A stretch of 64,000 nucleotides of DNA. Source: Pontederia crassipes (taxonomy: Eukaryota; Streptophyta; Magnoliopsida; Commelinales; Pontederiaceae). The stretch is from the NCBI GenBank assembly GCA_030549335.1, contig CM060188.1, forward strand, positions 66,098,696 to 66,162,695, read 5' to 3'. The notes under the pieces are model-generated. The model saw nothing but the letters and a program-made list of their open reading frames with translations. It did no database searches and had not been told where the DNA came from. Below are positions 24,469 to 37,604 of this stretch, in pieces; the stretch's first letter is position 1, and each line of letters begins with the position of its first letter. Both the position numbers and the translations under genes were made by a program.

Positions 24469-27014
24469 TGATAAGTTTTTTTTTGGTAAATGAATTGGGA
24501 GGAGCATCTTTTGGATGCCAAATAACGCCACCACCGTCCGTTTTGGGGGATGTTCAGTGCGTAATTGGGCACAAGTGGTTGGGTTGGGTTTATATCATTA
24601 ACTAACCTCCACGTTCTAATGAGTTGATTGGGAATTTAATGATTGGATGGGTGAAAAGGAAGCAGAGCATAATGCCCCTTTTTTCATTCCATTTGCCCTT
24701 TTTTTATATGAAGGTTCATGACGATTATATGAACTACCAGGACCTCTTCCCCATTCAGGTCACATCATATATATATGTGTGTGAGAATATGAAAAAATAT
24801 ATATCATATCGAAGAGGCATGGATGCCTCAGAAAGAAGGTTGTAAGTATTGATCTAGCAGTCAATTGTTACATTCTTTTAGGAAGACTAATCGACTATTT
24901 TCGAATACAAGAGAAATGACAGATTTTGATTAAGTAAAATTTTTAGAAACTAAATTCTAAATTTTAATTAAAAATTTTAATGTAACCTAATCTATGACCT
25001 TTTTATATTTGTTGAAGTTTAGTTATTTTTATAGATATAAATAAAACTTTGGAAAATGCATTTTTTTATTTGATTGTAGTTTTAATTGGGTCAAGAATTT
25101 TCATTAGCTCGCGAGATTCATATGTTAATAATATTAGACATGGATGGGGTCAGGACCAAAAAATAATTATTTGATTGTATAAATTTACTTAAGTTTAACT
25201 ATATTTTCTGTTTATTTAATTTATCAATATGTTTTGTTCCTGTTATTATTTTATTTAAAAAAATTAACTTCTTTTGACATTTTCATTTACAATCTTCATA
25301 TCTTTATTTGTTGTCTTATATTTTAATATTCTCTACATTTTATTTTTTTCCGGTAAAACTCATCGATATTGACTACTTCGATGTTCAGGATGAAAGTCGA
25401 AAAGGAGGGTTCAACTCTTGTCGAACGTGCTGATTCCAAAGAACAATCTCGAAATTATTAGCAGTCGTCGAACCACTTGTGACAGTAGTCTCGTTAACTG
25501 CCAACCAATGTTAATTTATTTATTTTGATACTTGTACATTTATCTCTTTAGGTATTCAATCATTTCCTATTAAATTTATTGTTTCCATTTTTCTATATTT
25601 TTTCTCATTTTATATGTAATTTGTACTTCCATCGTCATTGTATTTACCGTTGATTTTGTTTCCCTTACCTATCGATAGTGTTACAACTTATTCAGCAGTT
25701 TATTTTACTATATTTGCATTATATTTTCTTTCTTTCTATTAGTTTCTCAAACCACTTTTGATTGATCAATAAATATAAATAATTAATATGAGTAAAATTA
25801 AAATTTTTACTTTATATTTTAATCGCATTTTACTTTATATCATATAATATTTAATTTATTATAACTTCTGATTGATTAATTTATGTTTTGTCATTGTTTA
25901 AGATAAAATATTATTTTTTTATTCCAATGTCTCTCTGGATAGTTGCACTGAAAAATTGCTTATGTACGATATGCACAATCGCATAGTAGAGTTGTGTCCT
26001 AAAATTGTTGGGTGTTACTAGTCGCAGGTTCAATTTTTAAAATCATCACTTTTGCTTTTGTTAGAATTTATTCATACTGTAGAGTAGTTGGGAGCTAATA
26101 GCCTTACACACAGAAAAAAATATTAGTTTTTAAAAATACATAAATAATTACATTTTTAAAATAATATTCCTTTATTTTTTACTACTTTAAAATATTTTAT
26201 TTTCATTCAACAACTACATTAATATGTTGTATTATTTTTAATATTAAATATTAATTTTGAAATTGATTAATTATGAGTTACTCATAATTTGTATCTTTTC
26301 CTTATTTTCTTTCTAATTATTCTTTTAGTTTTTCAGTTATCAATTTTTAACTAACTCTATTCTTCAAATATTCTTTCTTGACTAGTACTATTTAAAATTA
26401 GTATTTTGTTTATTTTTGCATTTTTCTTAATTCACATTTTGTAAATTTCAATTTTTTTAATTTTATATTCTTCTTAAATTTTGTACTACGCTATATACTT
26501 TATTTGTAATTAAAAAAAGAGGGGTGTGTAATAAATACGTTTATCATAACTATTTATAGTTATAATTTCAAAATTGGATCACATTCGTACAAGTGCTATG
26601 CCATAATTACTTGTCTACTAGAGTTCCTAGTAAGTTTTGAGTAATATTAAAGAGGTGCTACAAATTAAATTTTGTTGGGGCGACTAAGTAAGTTTATTTA
26701 AATAAAATTATTACTATTATTTAAATAATTATGTTAATTATAAAAGATAATACAGAATCGGATAAATTTGTGCTACCAATGTTTTTAAAAAATCGTACAA
26801 ATATGATATGAAGAACGGTTGAGAATATTAACTTGACAACTTTGAGTGAGAGTGACATGGAATTTTCGGATTAAAAATAGTCACCAACATAGTTTTTGTT
26901 GATTTTTAGAACTAAAAAAACGCCCTAAAATTATAACAAAATCCGAAGTCAAAATTTTGGAGTGTTATTTTCGGATGACTACTTTTATTTTATATAATGT
27001 GAACCTCTCAATAG
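24469..27014. other. AT-rich intergenic region
   Basis: I see no gene. Long A/T runs dominate. A tRNA-like B-box (GGTTCAATTTTT, about 26027) is the only hint of an RNA-derived repeat and is not enough to call a SINE. Confidence 0.4.
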
Positions 27015-27022
27015 TAAAATAA

Positions 27023-27394
27023 AGGGTTATGTTCGTAATTCACTCTTAAACTATTATGATTTTTTTTACATTTAGCATCAAATTATAAATTTTTTTTAAT
27101 TTTTAAATTATCGTAAATTTTTCAATGTGATCCTTTCATCGACTTCTGTTAATTTTTTTATTATCTTTATTTTTTTCATTTATGAAAAGTCATAAATATC
27201 TCCTCACAAAGTAGAACCCATTTTTGGAGGAGTATTTTTTATTTTTTATAAATGAAAAAAATTGAAAATAATAAAAAAGTTAATTGACAAAATGATCAAA
27301 TTGAAAAATTTGTGATAATTTAGAAATTAAAAAAATAAGTTAAATTAGACGTGAAAAATCATGATAATCTATGGATGATTTATTCAAATAACCT
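27023..27394. mobile_element. Foldback MITE with 8-bp target duplication
   Basis: The 372-bp element is an inverted repeat with arms of about 170 bp. Ends are AGGGTTAT and AATAACCT. Perfect 8-bp direct repeats TAAAATAA flank it at 27015-27022 and 27395-27402. Duplication size fits a hAT- or MULE-derived MITE. There is no coding capacity. Confidence 0.8.
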
Positions 27395-27402
27395 TAAAAT
27401 AA

Positions 27403-28382
27403 TCTTGAAATCAATCATTTTCAATCCGTTTTTTTTAATCTAGTATATTTTATCGGATATTTTCTTATATCCTTAATATTATGTAACCTGAATTTGTTTT
27501 TTTTATTCGCAATCTTTAGATTGATTGTAGATTTATCCTTCGTTGTAATCACATTGAAAAAGTTGTTAAATATTGACTAAACAATTGTTACATGGATGGA
27601 TAAATAAATGCATCACGTCAACTCTGAAATATGCTTTTTATTTATTTTTTCTGAAATCGATCTTATTATAAAAAGTTTAAATATAAGAAAAAGCGGATGG
27701 AAATAGTCCCAAAAAGTGAATGACTTTAATGATGGACGAGGACTACAATTACTTCCCTCTAAGACTAAGCTAACACATTTATATCTTATATTCTTTTTAA
27801 TTTATCACTAAGTGCTTATATTTATGACGAAAAAAATTATTTAGCAATTATTTAATATATATATATATATATGAACTACTGTGTATCTTATTTCCTATTC
27901 ATCAGATTAAAATTACATAAATCAGATTAAAAGTTTTTAAATGAAAGCAAATTAAATGTCATTTATGGATTTTTAATTCGACGATTAAACATATGCAAAT
28001 GCACTCGTTAAAAGAAATGCAAATTCTAAAACAAGTTGAAATTTCCCCCTTTTTTTTAAACTGTCGCTATGTAGTTTTTTATTGTATTTTGTTCATAATT
28101 TTCGTTTCTCTCTTGGAATCTCCCTCGCAATTGAAAATAAAAAAAAAGCACAAACTGAATTCTACCTATAATATATACTCTATGTGTGATTCACATGATG
28201 ATATTTTTTTCTGCATTATATGTTGCTCACATTTGGCATGTTTTTTTGTCATAATTATAATATAGAAAAGAAAGCAATTCTAGTTCATGAAAAAAAAATG
28301 GAGTCTTTGGTTAAAATGTTAAGAAAGGAGTGAACATATATAAGAAATATATTTTTAAACAGAAGATAAAATTTTAACCCCT

Positions 28383-28388
<6 letters not shown>
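27403..28388. other. AT-rich intergenic region
   Basis: No gene or element is recognised. A short (AT)n run lies at about 27857-27872. Confidence 0.4.

Positions 28389-28462
<74 letters not shown>
28389..28462. repeat. Compound (CT)n(AT)n microsatellite
   Basis: A (CT)n run of about 34 bp is followed directly by an (AT)n run of about 40 bp. The third MULE copy starts at its end. Confidence 0.95.
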
Positions 28463-28465
<3 letters not shown>

Positions 28466-29091
28466 TTTAAGTAATATGCGTGCACCCCATTAAAATAGGG
28501 TGGACGTTCCATCCTATCACGGACAAAAAGATTGGCTGGTTCGTCTTTCAACAGAGAACTATTGCAATCTCTCTCTCTCTCTCGAACCATTACGTTTCTA
28601 CAATGTTACGGTGGAGGTTTCTTCACCGGCAGAAATCGTGGCCAGAGAACTCTCGATGATCTCCGGTTCGACTTGTGGATGTGTGCGGTGTGATCTCCTC
28701 TTAAGGATCAGCGACATCCGACGAAATGTGTCCTCCACCTCTGCCTTTGTTGATCCATCTCCGTCGTTGCTGATTCACATATTGGCGATATCCTGACTGT
28801 TGCCCGCTGCTTTACTCGCTGCCACAAGCTGCTCTGCTCGTTGTGGCTGTTAGACCTCGCTAGCGTCGCCAGACCTCGTCGGATTTGCCGCTCTGCTTGG
28901 CTGCAGCGACGCACATCGGGCAGACGATCAGGTCTTTTTTGCATCTCATTTTTTTCATTTTGCATATCTGCTTGAGATTGAGTCGCTCGATTTTTTTCCT
29001 TCTAAATCACACTTTTGATCACAACCATTGGATGTAAATTGGATGGTATCCGTAACAGTAAGGTAAAACGGGGTGGACGCACATTAAATTA
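28463..29091. mobile_element. Non-autonomous MULE, copy 3
   Basis: The ends resemble copies 1 and 2: left GAATTTAAGTAATATGCG then TGCACCCCATTAAAATAGGG; right, inverted, AATTTAATGTGCGTCCACCC. The left end has a few extra bases relative to the family pattern. The interior is GC-rich. Both flanks are AT repeats, so the target duplication cannot be read with confidence. Confidence 0.7.
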
Positions 29092-29872
29092 TATAATTAT
29101 ATATATATATAAATATATATATATATTTATAATGATGAAAGATTAATAATTTTTTAGACATTTAACTAAGAATATTGTCTTTGATTAATTCAACTCTTCA
29201 TAAGACATCATGATATCTCTTCTTTTCTGAACTCTAACAAATATCGATGTGCAGACTCACTGATTTTTCCTTTTAAATAATAACATTGACACTGCAAAAA
29301 AGAAAGAAAGAAAGTAGTATACCAGTGAAATGATGTTTGCACTTTGCAAAACCTAAAAAGAAGCTACAATTCTTCAATAAGAAGCAGCTCAATTTCAGGT
29401 AAAGGCTTTCCATGTAATCATGTATCACATAACACACTGTCACAACAAAAGAAGGGCTGAGAGAGAGGGAGAGGGAAAGAGGCACTTATTCCCACATTTC
29501 CATTCATCAACAAAAAAAACAATTGATTAAGAACCACTTGTCATTCCAATTTCTTTTCCCTTTCTTGTCCTCTTTTGATGGTGTGATATGCATCTATGTG
29601 CTTATATTCTCTTCAATCCCCAAGCTAAAGCACTCCAAAGATATATATATAAAACATGGAGTCAAATAATCGTTGGATGATATGAGCCAACGGAAAATTT
29701 AAATTCTCATGTATTTATCGTATTAGTCAGATGTTAATAATAAAAAGATATATAATATCATTAAGGAATGCGTAAGAATGCGACGGATAAATTATGACAT
29801 TAATGTGATTATATTTATGCATGCATCACAGATATTATACACGCACTCGCTTTAAATATAATAAATATATAA
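29092..29872. other. AT-rich intergenic region
   Basis: No gene is seen. It starts with an AT microsatellite and contains ordinary low-complexity stretches. Confidence 0.4.
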
Positions 29873-30030
29873 TAACAACAATAAAATCTTATCCCATTAG
29901 GTGGGGTAGACTACATGGATCATACGACGCCCTCTATTAGTTGATCCATGTTCATAAGATTTGACAGGATTTTATACTGGCTGTCGGGGCCTAAAACAAC
30001 CCTCCTCCTTATTCGAACTTGGGACCGACT
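29873..30030 (-). mobile_element. SINE/RTE-LINE-like 3' end
   Basis: On the minus strand the sequence runs from TCGAATAAGGAGGAGGG through ATGGATCAACTAATAGAGGG and CTACCCCACCTAATGGGATA to a tail of TTGTTGTTATT type. Plant Au-type SINEs and RTE LINEs share a 3' region of this kind with a TTG-rich tail. A 5' tRNA-derived head was not recognised, so the copy is partial. Confidence 0.5.
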
Positions 30031-30153
30031 ATAAAATATAGACGAAATTTTTAAATATAATAAATATAAATAAAAAAATATTAAAAATAAAATACCTTTG
30101 CTAGTACTCAGTAGCACTCTCTAAGAAAGGAGAGAAAAAAAATAGAGGTTATT

Positions 30154-30195
30154 CACCTTCTCTCTCTCCTTTCCTCTTTGCAGAGAGAGAAGGTG
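30154..30195. promoter_or_regulatory. CT/GA hairpin in the FLZ upstream region
   Basis: A perfect 14-bp inverted repeat (CACCTTCTCTCTCT at 30154-30167 and AGAGAGAGAAGGTG at 30182-30195) surrounds a 14-base pyrimidine-rich loop. It lies 170-210 bp upstream of the FLZ start. CT/GA stretches are common in plant promoters. A regulatory role is inference. Confidence 0.5.
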
Positions 30196-30260
30196 TTAAA
30201 TGTATTCTCTCTCTTCTTTCCTCTTCATAGTTTTTATAGTGACCCTTCTCAGAAGAAAAG

Positions 30261-30270
30261 TCATATATAC
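30261..30270 (+). promoter_or_regulatory. Candidate TATA box of the FLZ gene
   Basis: CATATATACA lies about 95-100 bp before the ATG. Transcription would then start in or near the poly-C tract. Another TATA-like TTTATAGT lies at about 30233. Confidence 0.4.
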
Positions 30271-30283
30271 AAAAGCTCAACCT

Positions 30284-30309
30284 CCCCCCCCCCCCCCCCC
30301 CCCCCCCCC
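30284..30309 (+). repeat. Poly-C tract (26 C) just upstream of the FLZ start
   Basis: An uninterrupted run of 26 C lies 55 bp before the ATG, in the presumed core promoter or 5' leader. Length may be inaccurate because homopolymers are error-prone in sequencing. Confidence 0.85.
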
Positions 30310-30364
30310 TTTAAACTCCTGCTCCATTGGCTGTGTCCATTTGCGTGCGTGAGAGAGAGAGGAA

Positions 30365-33300
30365 ATGGCCGCTGCGTACCGTTTGGTCGCCGACCAGAAG
30401 AAGCCATGCGCCTCCTTCCTCAAGCTCACTCTTTTCGGCGCCTTCGCCGACTCCTCCCACTCTCGGCGGAGCTTCGTCGATGGCGGGGCCGTCGGGCTCG
30501 GCATCGTCGCCGCCATGAGCGCCTCTGAGGGCGAAGGCGGCGCCGTCGCCAGGTCTCCGGAGGCGCTGTCACGGACGTGCCCGATTCACATCGGCTCGTG
30601 GTTGTGGAAGCCGGCCGGTCGGAAGGAGGACGCGATGGAGACGGATGCGGAGCTCTCTGAGAGCTACACATGTGTGATCACCCACCTGGGGGGCAACAAG
30701 GTGAGGAAGAAGGTGTACTACGGAAACTGCAGCGTTCTAGTGGGGGATGAAGAGGAGGAGGAAGAGGAGTTCTTCGGGACGCCGCCGACTCCACCGGTGC
30801 TCGAGGCCATGGTGCAGGAGAAGATGGCCGAGACCGCTTTCGAGGCGGCGGATTTCCTGAGATGCTGCGCCCTGTGCACCAAGGAGCTGGATGGATTGGA
30901 CATTTACGTGTACAAGTATGCTCATCGGTTCTCCTCTGCTTTTCAAGTTTTGATGGATGCGATCGCACGCATTAGTTTATCTCTATCTTTCTGGTGTTCT
31001 GATTCGAATGCCTTCGTTTATCTTGATTCCTACTAGTTTATTTTCATTGCTAAAGTTATCATCTTCCAAGTCTTGATGGGAAACCTACTTCTTTGTTTCA
31101 AGTCCGGAGTTTCAGTGCTTTGTTTTGGCTTTTGACATCTTTTTTCAAGTAAATATCATGTCATTTGAACTTGATTTATTGCACTGCAGATTTCTGAACT
31201 ATTCGTTTCGGGCTTTCCTTTCATTTTTTTGTTACATCATTGTAGTTCTTGTTCTGTAAATCAACAAATATGTCGATGTAAGATGTAGTTCATGCGTGTC
31301 ATCATACAGGTGTGCGGTTAGAATGCTCAAACATGTATACATGCACATGTAAGAGTTGTACGGTATCAATGGCACTGTACACTATTCTGAACTTACATGT
31401 GTGTTAATACGAACATATGTATTATTAGTATTTGCTTTTGTTCATAGATAAGCACAGGCCTTGGCACATTTCTGCGTTTGAGTTTATGATCTGAATCTAA
31501 TCTAAGTTTTTGACTTAGTATTCTCCTTGCAGAATCTTATTTGTTCTTTTGCACTTTTGCCTTTTCTAAAGTACGACCAATTTGGTTCCTTAATTGTTGG
31601 TTGCTTCCCCTGGGATTGTTCAAATCTGATCAAGCAATTGACCTACAGTTCATTGGCCACTTGAACAGTATTTGATATTTCAAACTTTCTGCTCGGGCCT
31701 AAGCCTTATCACTATGTATTATACAAAATCATCTTTGGCCCTGAATTAAATATCACTCGCCGCTTTAATGAGAGCTAGATCATGCTTCAAGTCTAGTGAT
31801 CATTGAAAATGTGGATCAAGTTTAACTGCATAAACCATTCCCAGATCTTTTTCCCATTTGTCCTGGTTCCAAGTATATCTTTTCCTTAGTACACATCCAT
31901 ATGATGGTACTGAATGTTGGTAAAGAAAAAGATGGTAATGAATGAACTCAGTTGCTGTTTGCGTAATAGGCAACAGGAATAACAAAAAATATATGGGGTT
32001 TGATGTTTCATTTTGAAGTATTTATGTTTGGTAACTCAGATAATTCTGATGTGAAACAAAAATGAGAAGCCATTTCATTCAGCATCTCAGTAGAACTAAA
32101 CTCTTTTCAAGAGAAAACATATTTTTTTAATGAAGTTACAAGGATGAGTAAAATCATTGTTCATTCCTTTTATACATCATGGTAGAATTACTCTAACATC
32201 TCTTCTTTTTTCTTAGAATTACAATCCATTTGCAGAAGATGCTTGTTAACTTGTGGATATTTGTTCCCCTTGCCTGCGAACAATGTTCCTGAATAGGCGG
32301 ATTTGAATATAATCTTCGAACCCTTGTGTCATACTATCTCACAATGATTATTGATTTCAGTCAGAAATTGATATTGCTTTAGTTGTTGTTCAAGTTACTA
32401 TTATGTAGTGATTGAGAAATTTATCATTTTCAACTTTTCCTTAGTTTTTTAGTATGCAGAAAGTGAACCATGTGAATAGTTCAGATGGTTTTCATGAGTC
32501 CATGACACTAAAAACAGGAACCACATCATGGCACTACTTTTTGTGGAAGCTGCTTAGAGAGTCAAGCTAAGAATAATCTGTATAGTTGTACATCATGCTT
32601 GACACTCATAAAGATCTCTTTGTTACTCTATATTCAACTTGTTGATTGCACCAAATAGGCTAGCTGACACCAACTGTATCATCCGTTTTGAGCTTCAGAG
32701 TAACAAGTAGTAAAAAAATTTACTAATAGAAAAATGTATAAAAGAGAGTACTTTCCACGCACTCAAAATCTTGCCTAACGCTGCAATCTTCAATCAATGA
32801 GAAGCCTCTAACAGTCTAGTTTTTCTTCTCATTTATGTTGTGATCGCAAGCCTAAGGAAAGAATTAATTTTGCTCAACTTTAGCCATCAAAGTTATGTTG
32901 ATTGCTGCTACTTGGTTTATGTACCAAATTTTAATAAAATATGAAATACAGAGTAACAAAGGGTTTTTTCTTGTTTTTGTTTTTATGATTCAAGAGTTGA
33001 TAACCCGTTTGTCAATTAAAATGATAGATTCTATAAGTATGCAACATGCTGCTGCGTGCATATTTCTGAAGGAGAGGAAACATGTTCAAGGTCTGATGTA
33101 GTTTTTGTGAAGCATGTAGTGTTACCCTTATGAATGAGTTTGGTTTCTGTAAGTCATATCATGGATTTGTTGTAGTCATATCATGGATTTGTTGTCTTTC
33201 CAGGAAAATTTGAATGTATTTTCAGTTAGCTTCCTTTGAAATCACGTTGGTTCTTCTCATTCTCCTATTTTTTCAGTAAAAAGTTTCTTCATATTTTCAT

Positions 33301-33647
33301 GCTTGGGTTAGAGTGGTACCAACCTTGCTATCTGATTTTGGAGAATTAAGTGGGAACCTGCATCATGTCTACAGATTTTTGTTTCTGTTTTCTTTTTAAA
33401 CATCACCAATAGCTGTTTGCAAATGTTTTCTTGAGAGAACTTGTTGTGATGAATCCTTTGTTTTGTGTATTTCAGAGGAGAAAAGGCCTTCTGTAGTGAA
33501 GAGTGTAGATACCGGCACATTCTGCTTGAGGAGAAGTTAGGCTCTGGAGCGCTTATGACTGGATCTGCTGGAGCACTGAAAACTGAATGCTCCTCATCTC
33601 CTAGTTCTGGTTCTTTCTTCTCTGGAGCTGGTATGGCGGCAGCTTGA
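30365..33647 (+). CDS. FCS-like zinc finger (FLZ, DUF581) protein, two exons
   Basis: Exon 1 is 30365-30915 and exon 2 is 33476-33647. The 2560-bp intron starts GTATGC and ends TTTCAG, and splicing restores a 240-aa protein. The FLZ domain spans the junction: FLRCCALC (164-171), LDIYVYK, then GEKAFCSEECRYR. Its four zinc cysteines are C168, C171, C190 and C194 (CX2C-X18-CX3C). Upstream, SESYTCVITH is the short conserved motif often seen before FLZ domains. An acidic run follows (about 128-134), and the N-terminus is low-complexity. Plant FLZ proteins are adaptors that bind SnRK1 kinase subunits and modulate energy and stress signalling. The ATG at 30365 has a good context (GAAATGGCC). Exon 1 is much more GC-rich than exon 2. 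Confidence 0.92.
30916..33475 (+). other. Intron of the FLZ gene
   Basis: The 2560-bp intron is AT-rich and splits the FLZ domain inside the conserved Tyr-Lys-Gly step (phase 2). No inserted element or nested gene was recognised. Confidence 0.85.
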
Positions 33648-33891
33648 TTCGAGAAGTAATATAATACTATAACTAAAGACTATAATAGAGGCAAAATACT
33701 AAATAAGAGAGGGTGGCAATAATTTTATGTCGGAAGAATAGGTATAAACATAGCAGAGGATTCAAGAGGGTCCAAGTTATTCTGTTAATCTAATTTTTCG
33801 ATGTAACAGATAAATTTTCCAAAAGTATCAGCGAGCAATGACAAAAAGTTTTGGACCTTCATAGTTTTTCTTTTCATTCATTGCTGCTTAG

Positions 33892-33897
33892 AATAAA
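33892..33897 (+). terminator. Candidate polyadenylation signal of the FLZ gene
   Basis: AATAAA lies 245 bp after the stop codon. It is the first good near-upstream element in the 3' region. Confidence 0.45.
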
Positions 33898-33899
33898 GA

Positions 33900-34799
33900 A
33901 GATCTTGAAATTATGGTGCCAACATTGGAGCAAGGAAATAAAGATTGAAGGCAAAACCCAAGAGGAGGTTTATTGCCTGGAATTTAAGTTCCATAAGTCA
34001 TGCTCATGTGGAGTTCTGGTACATAACTGCATATGTCAAAACATCATCTGTTGGTCCTTCAGGTCTTGCAACCATGAGCATCTCCAGAAACGTGAGTATA
34101 ATTTTCGCCTTCTTTACTGTCAAACAAATCAGCAATGTTATTTGCTTCTGACTAAATGTTCAGATAAAATGATGAAGCAAGGTGCAGGTTGCAATCAAGG
34201 TAACAAGTCCAAGTTCACAACCAGTATTTTAAACTTTTAACAGTCCTCTCATTCACTTTGCATGGACATGAACTCATGTTCTGGCAACCTTTTACCTTTG
34301 ACTTTTTCTTCTTTTATTTTGCAATGAATGATTTTGATTCTCCACAGTGCACTTTCATGCATTTCTTCTCCATTATTTTCTGTTATGGTTTTGCCAACCA
34401 TTTGCATGATAGCATGGGGCTTGTTTTTCCTTTTCCTGAGTGTTATTCTGGATGAGAGCACGGGGCTTCAAATTTGACAAAGGTGCAAATAATCTATATT
34501 TATTTTAAATGGAATCTGAATTCGATTTCTTGCGTATAAAGATATTTTGTTTTTAGCAAGTTTCACTTATCCATCAGTCGAGGGCAAAGTTTTCCGGCAC
34601 TTCAATAACTGATTTCTTTTTCTTATGTGAATATTAAAGGCAAACCTCTAGGACTTGGCCTGAACTCGTAATCCAAGTTTTATTTAAATATATTATAAAA
34701 TTAATTAAATACATCATAAAACTAATCAAATAAATCTTAGAAGACGTTTTCTTACAAGTAAATTTTCTAAATTACTAATAATTTGAAGTTAAATTTTTT
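33900..34799. other. Intergenic region downstream of FLZ
   Basis: Short open frames here (for example 33851-34240) show no known domain and are not called. No transposon structure is recognised. Confidence 0.4.
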
Positions 34800-35435
34800 T
34801 GGCCCCACCATATTATCTTATTTGCTTTGTTGTAATTCATAAGCAATTTGAATTGCACGCATATTGTCACTCAAAAGATAATTTTATTTCATCTCCTTTT
34901 CATTTTTTTTCTCTTTTCAATGTTAGGTAAATAAAATATGAAATAATATAAGAAAATTATATAACAACAACAAAAAAAAGTATTATCATTATTATTATCG
35001 TAATTAATCATAGTAATTTATTTTAAATAATATTTTATGATTGTTGTTCACACGAATTGCATATTATGAATAATTTATTTTGAATATTACATATATTTTT
35101 ACCAATATTTTCATTTAAAAATCTTTATTATTTTATCATCATTACTACATTTATTTAATTTATTATTCGTATAATTTGTTTGTTTAAGTTTTTGGCCATA
35201 CTAAATAAACTTTAGCTTGACATTAGTGAGAAAGAGTATTTTAATAAAAAAAATATGCATTAGGTAGTAATTTTTATTATAAGTAAATAATGTTGCCTAA
35301 ATTGCTGCAAAGATTACTTGCATATAGTAAATAAGGTAATGTATATTGTTGATAATTTAATAAATTATAATATTTATGCTAAGTAATGTATATTGCTAGG
35401 TAATATGAAAAGGTAACGCAGTAAATACTCTCTAA
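34800..35435 (+). mobile_element. MITE-like dispersed repeat, copy A
   Basis: Copy A matches 43395-43990 in inverted orientation over several hundred bases. Shared blocks include the CTTTTCATT...ATATAACAACAACAA section, ACACGAATTGCATATTATGA, and the end with TAATGTATATTGCTAGGTAA and GTAACGCAGTAAATACTC. Termini and target duplication are not resolved. Confidence 0.6.
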
Positions 35436-37604
35436 CTAGTTAATTATTATGAATATATTATTATCATATTTGAACATATATTAATTATTTTATAAATTTT
35501 AATTTTAAGGGTGAAAATATGTATTTGTGATATATATAAATATAATTATTTTGATTAGGAGTATCAAAGGCTCTATTTGGCAATGCCAAAAAAACGTTCA
35601 ATAGTTTAAATACTATTTCTTTTGTTTGGTAAAATATATAAATAAGTAGAGTTAAGCATTTTGAATGAAAATATTAGAAAACTACTTCTACTAACATTTA
35701 GTATTTAGCATTTAGAGGTTTATATTTCTTTCCAATTTTATCCTTTTCAAATGCATTATTTCTTTTTCGATTCATCTTATTATTTTATCATTTTTTTTAT
35801 TTATCAACATTCAACTATATTCCTTTTATATTCATATTTAATTAATTACAAACTATTTATTTATTAACAATGGATCTAGAAATTAATTTAATAATTAATA
35901 TTTTCATATCATGTATGAACAATATAAAATTTACTGTAGATATAAATTTTTATATATTTTAATAAAAAGTTATTTTTGAATTTTATTTTGTCGAGATGTT
36001 AATGATATATTTATTAAATTATAATAAAATTTATAAAATAATTGAATTGAATAATTTATTGAATGTTAAATTATGTTATTTTATATTTATTCGCTAATTC
36101 TTTCGATTTATCAAATAATTATTTATTAATATCTCAAAACTTCTAATTATCATTCGTTATCTGCTTATCAAATCGTTAATAATACGAAACAGGAAAAAAA
36201 AAGATACATTAACTCACAAATATTTATTTTTATACATACTAAACAAAAACATTCGTGAACTCACGTGAAGTTCTTTTTGGGAGGTACTGATCGAACCACC
36301 ACTTAAATTTTATTCAAGACCTACAGCCATTAAATAATCAAATTGCACCATATTTTTGCATAATTGCTCAGACCGGCCATGACACAAACCATGACCTCGG
36401 AGGTGATCAGAACTTACCACCTCGATGCATTACCAGTTTTATTAAAATTGATCACCGGTGTTTAAGTTATTGATAATATCAAATCATAATATTTGGTAAC
36501 TATTAATAAGATAAATAATAATTAAATAAAAAAAGATAAAAAATATTTTAAACTTTAATCACATATTATTATAGATAAACAAAAGTAAAAGGTAGAAAAG
36601 TGAATGTCAATAAAAAAAGACAAAGAAAGATCATGAGTTACTAGTAAAAAATTAGAAAAAAAATAAAAAGATAAAATTAGATATCATTTACTAATAAAAT
36701 ATTTAAGTTTTTTACTGAAATGATATTTGACTAAAAATTAAATTGGAAATGGTATTAATAGTTAAATAGGGGAATTATGGACTTATACATTATAATTTAT
36801 ATAATTAAAATAAAAATAATTTATTAACATTTGGTTTGTTATTTTTAACCAGAACTTTTTATTCATATTATTATAAGTACATAAACTATCGAGAAGCAAA
36901 TGTTAATAAATATTTCTATTTCTTATATTTTTATATCATTTTATTATCATTCAAGCTGACATGTTCAATCGGTCAAATATAACTTAAAGAACTATGCGGT
37001 CAATGTTGGGCCGGATCATTCAACAAACATTGTTGGATGAGGGTTCGGATTTATGGAAGGTCCAATGTTCGAGACTATTAACATTCAACAAATTTAAAAT
37101 CGAAAAGATAAATCAGATTTATTTTCTGACTAAGGTGATGACTTCAAGACAAATCTAATTTACTAACATCTAACGAACGCTTGAGATTTAACTCTGCTAT
37201 CAATTGAGTCAACCATCATTAGTCGGATCGTACAACATTGATGCAGGATAGTTAATTAGGATTATATAAATTTCAAATATTCTTTATTACATATTTTAAA
37301 CTTTTAAATTGAGCGGCTTATACCTCAGTGAGTTTATTCTTTTGATATTCGTGAAACATTTATAATCCCTTCCACTTTGCTCTTGGGATATGGGAGTATT
37401 TGTGGAGAATTACTTCTTAAAAAATAGTGGATCACTAACTTTTTTTTATTCTTGACATCATCCATCCCGCTCCTATTTCCTTTTCATCATTCCACCACCA
37501 ATCTTTATCATATCATCCTTACATGTTTTCATCTTTCCCTAAATCACATTGTTTTGTGTTTTCATCTCCTCTTTAGCATTATATGGGATCTTTTCTTGTT
37601 TGTT
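35436..37604. other. AT-rich intergenic region
   Basis: No gene was found. Around 36240-36470 and 36950-37260 there are less AT-rich patches that may be LTR relics, but nothing diagnostic is visible. Confidence 0.35.

Noticed and set aside
25990-26050. Possible tRNA-derived SINE (GGTTCAATTTTT box B)
   Set aside because: No A box at the right distance and no tail or target duplication.
28384-28590. Frame rich in Tyr-Ile and Arg-Glu repeats
   Set aside because: It is a translation of the (CT)n(AT)n microsatellite.
33851-34240. 129-codon frame after the FLZ gene
   Set aside because: No domain or motif was seen. The Cys-rich look gives no known zinc pattern, and it overlaps the presumed 3' region of FLZ.
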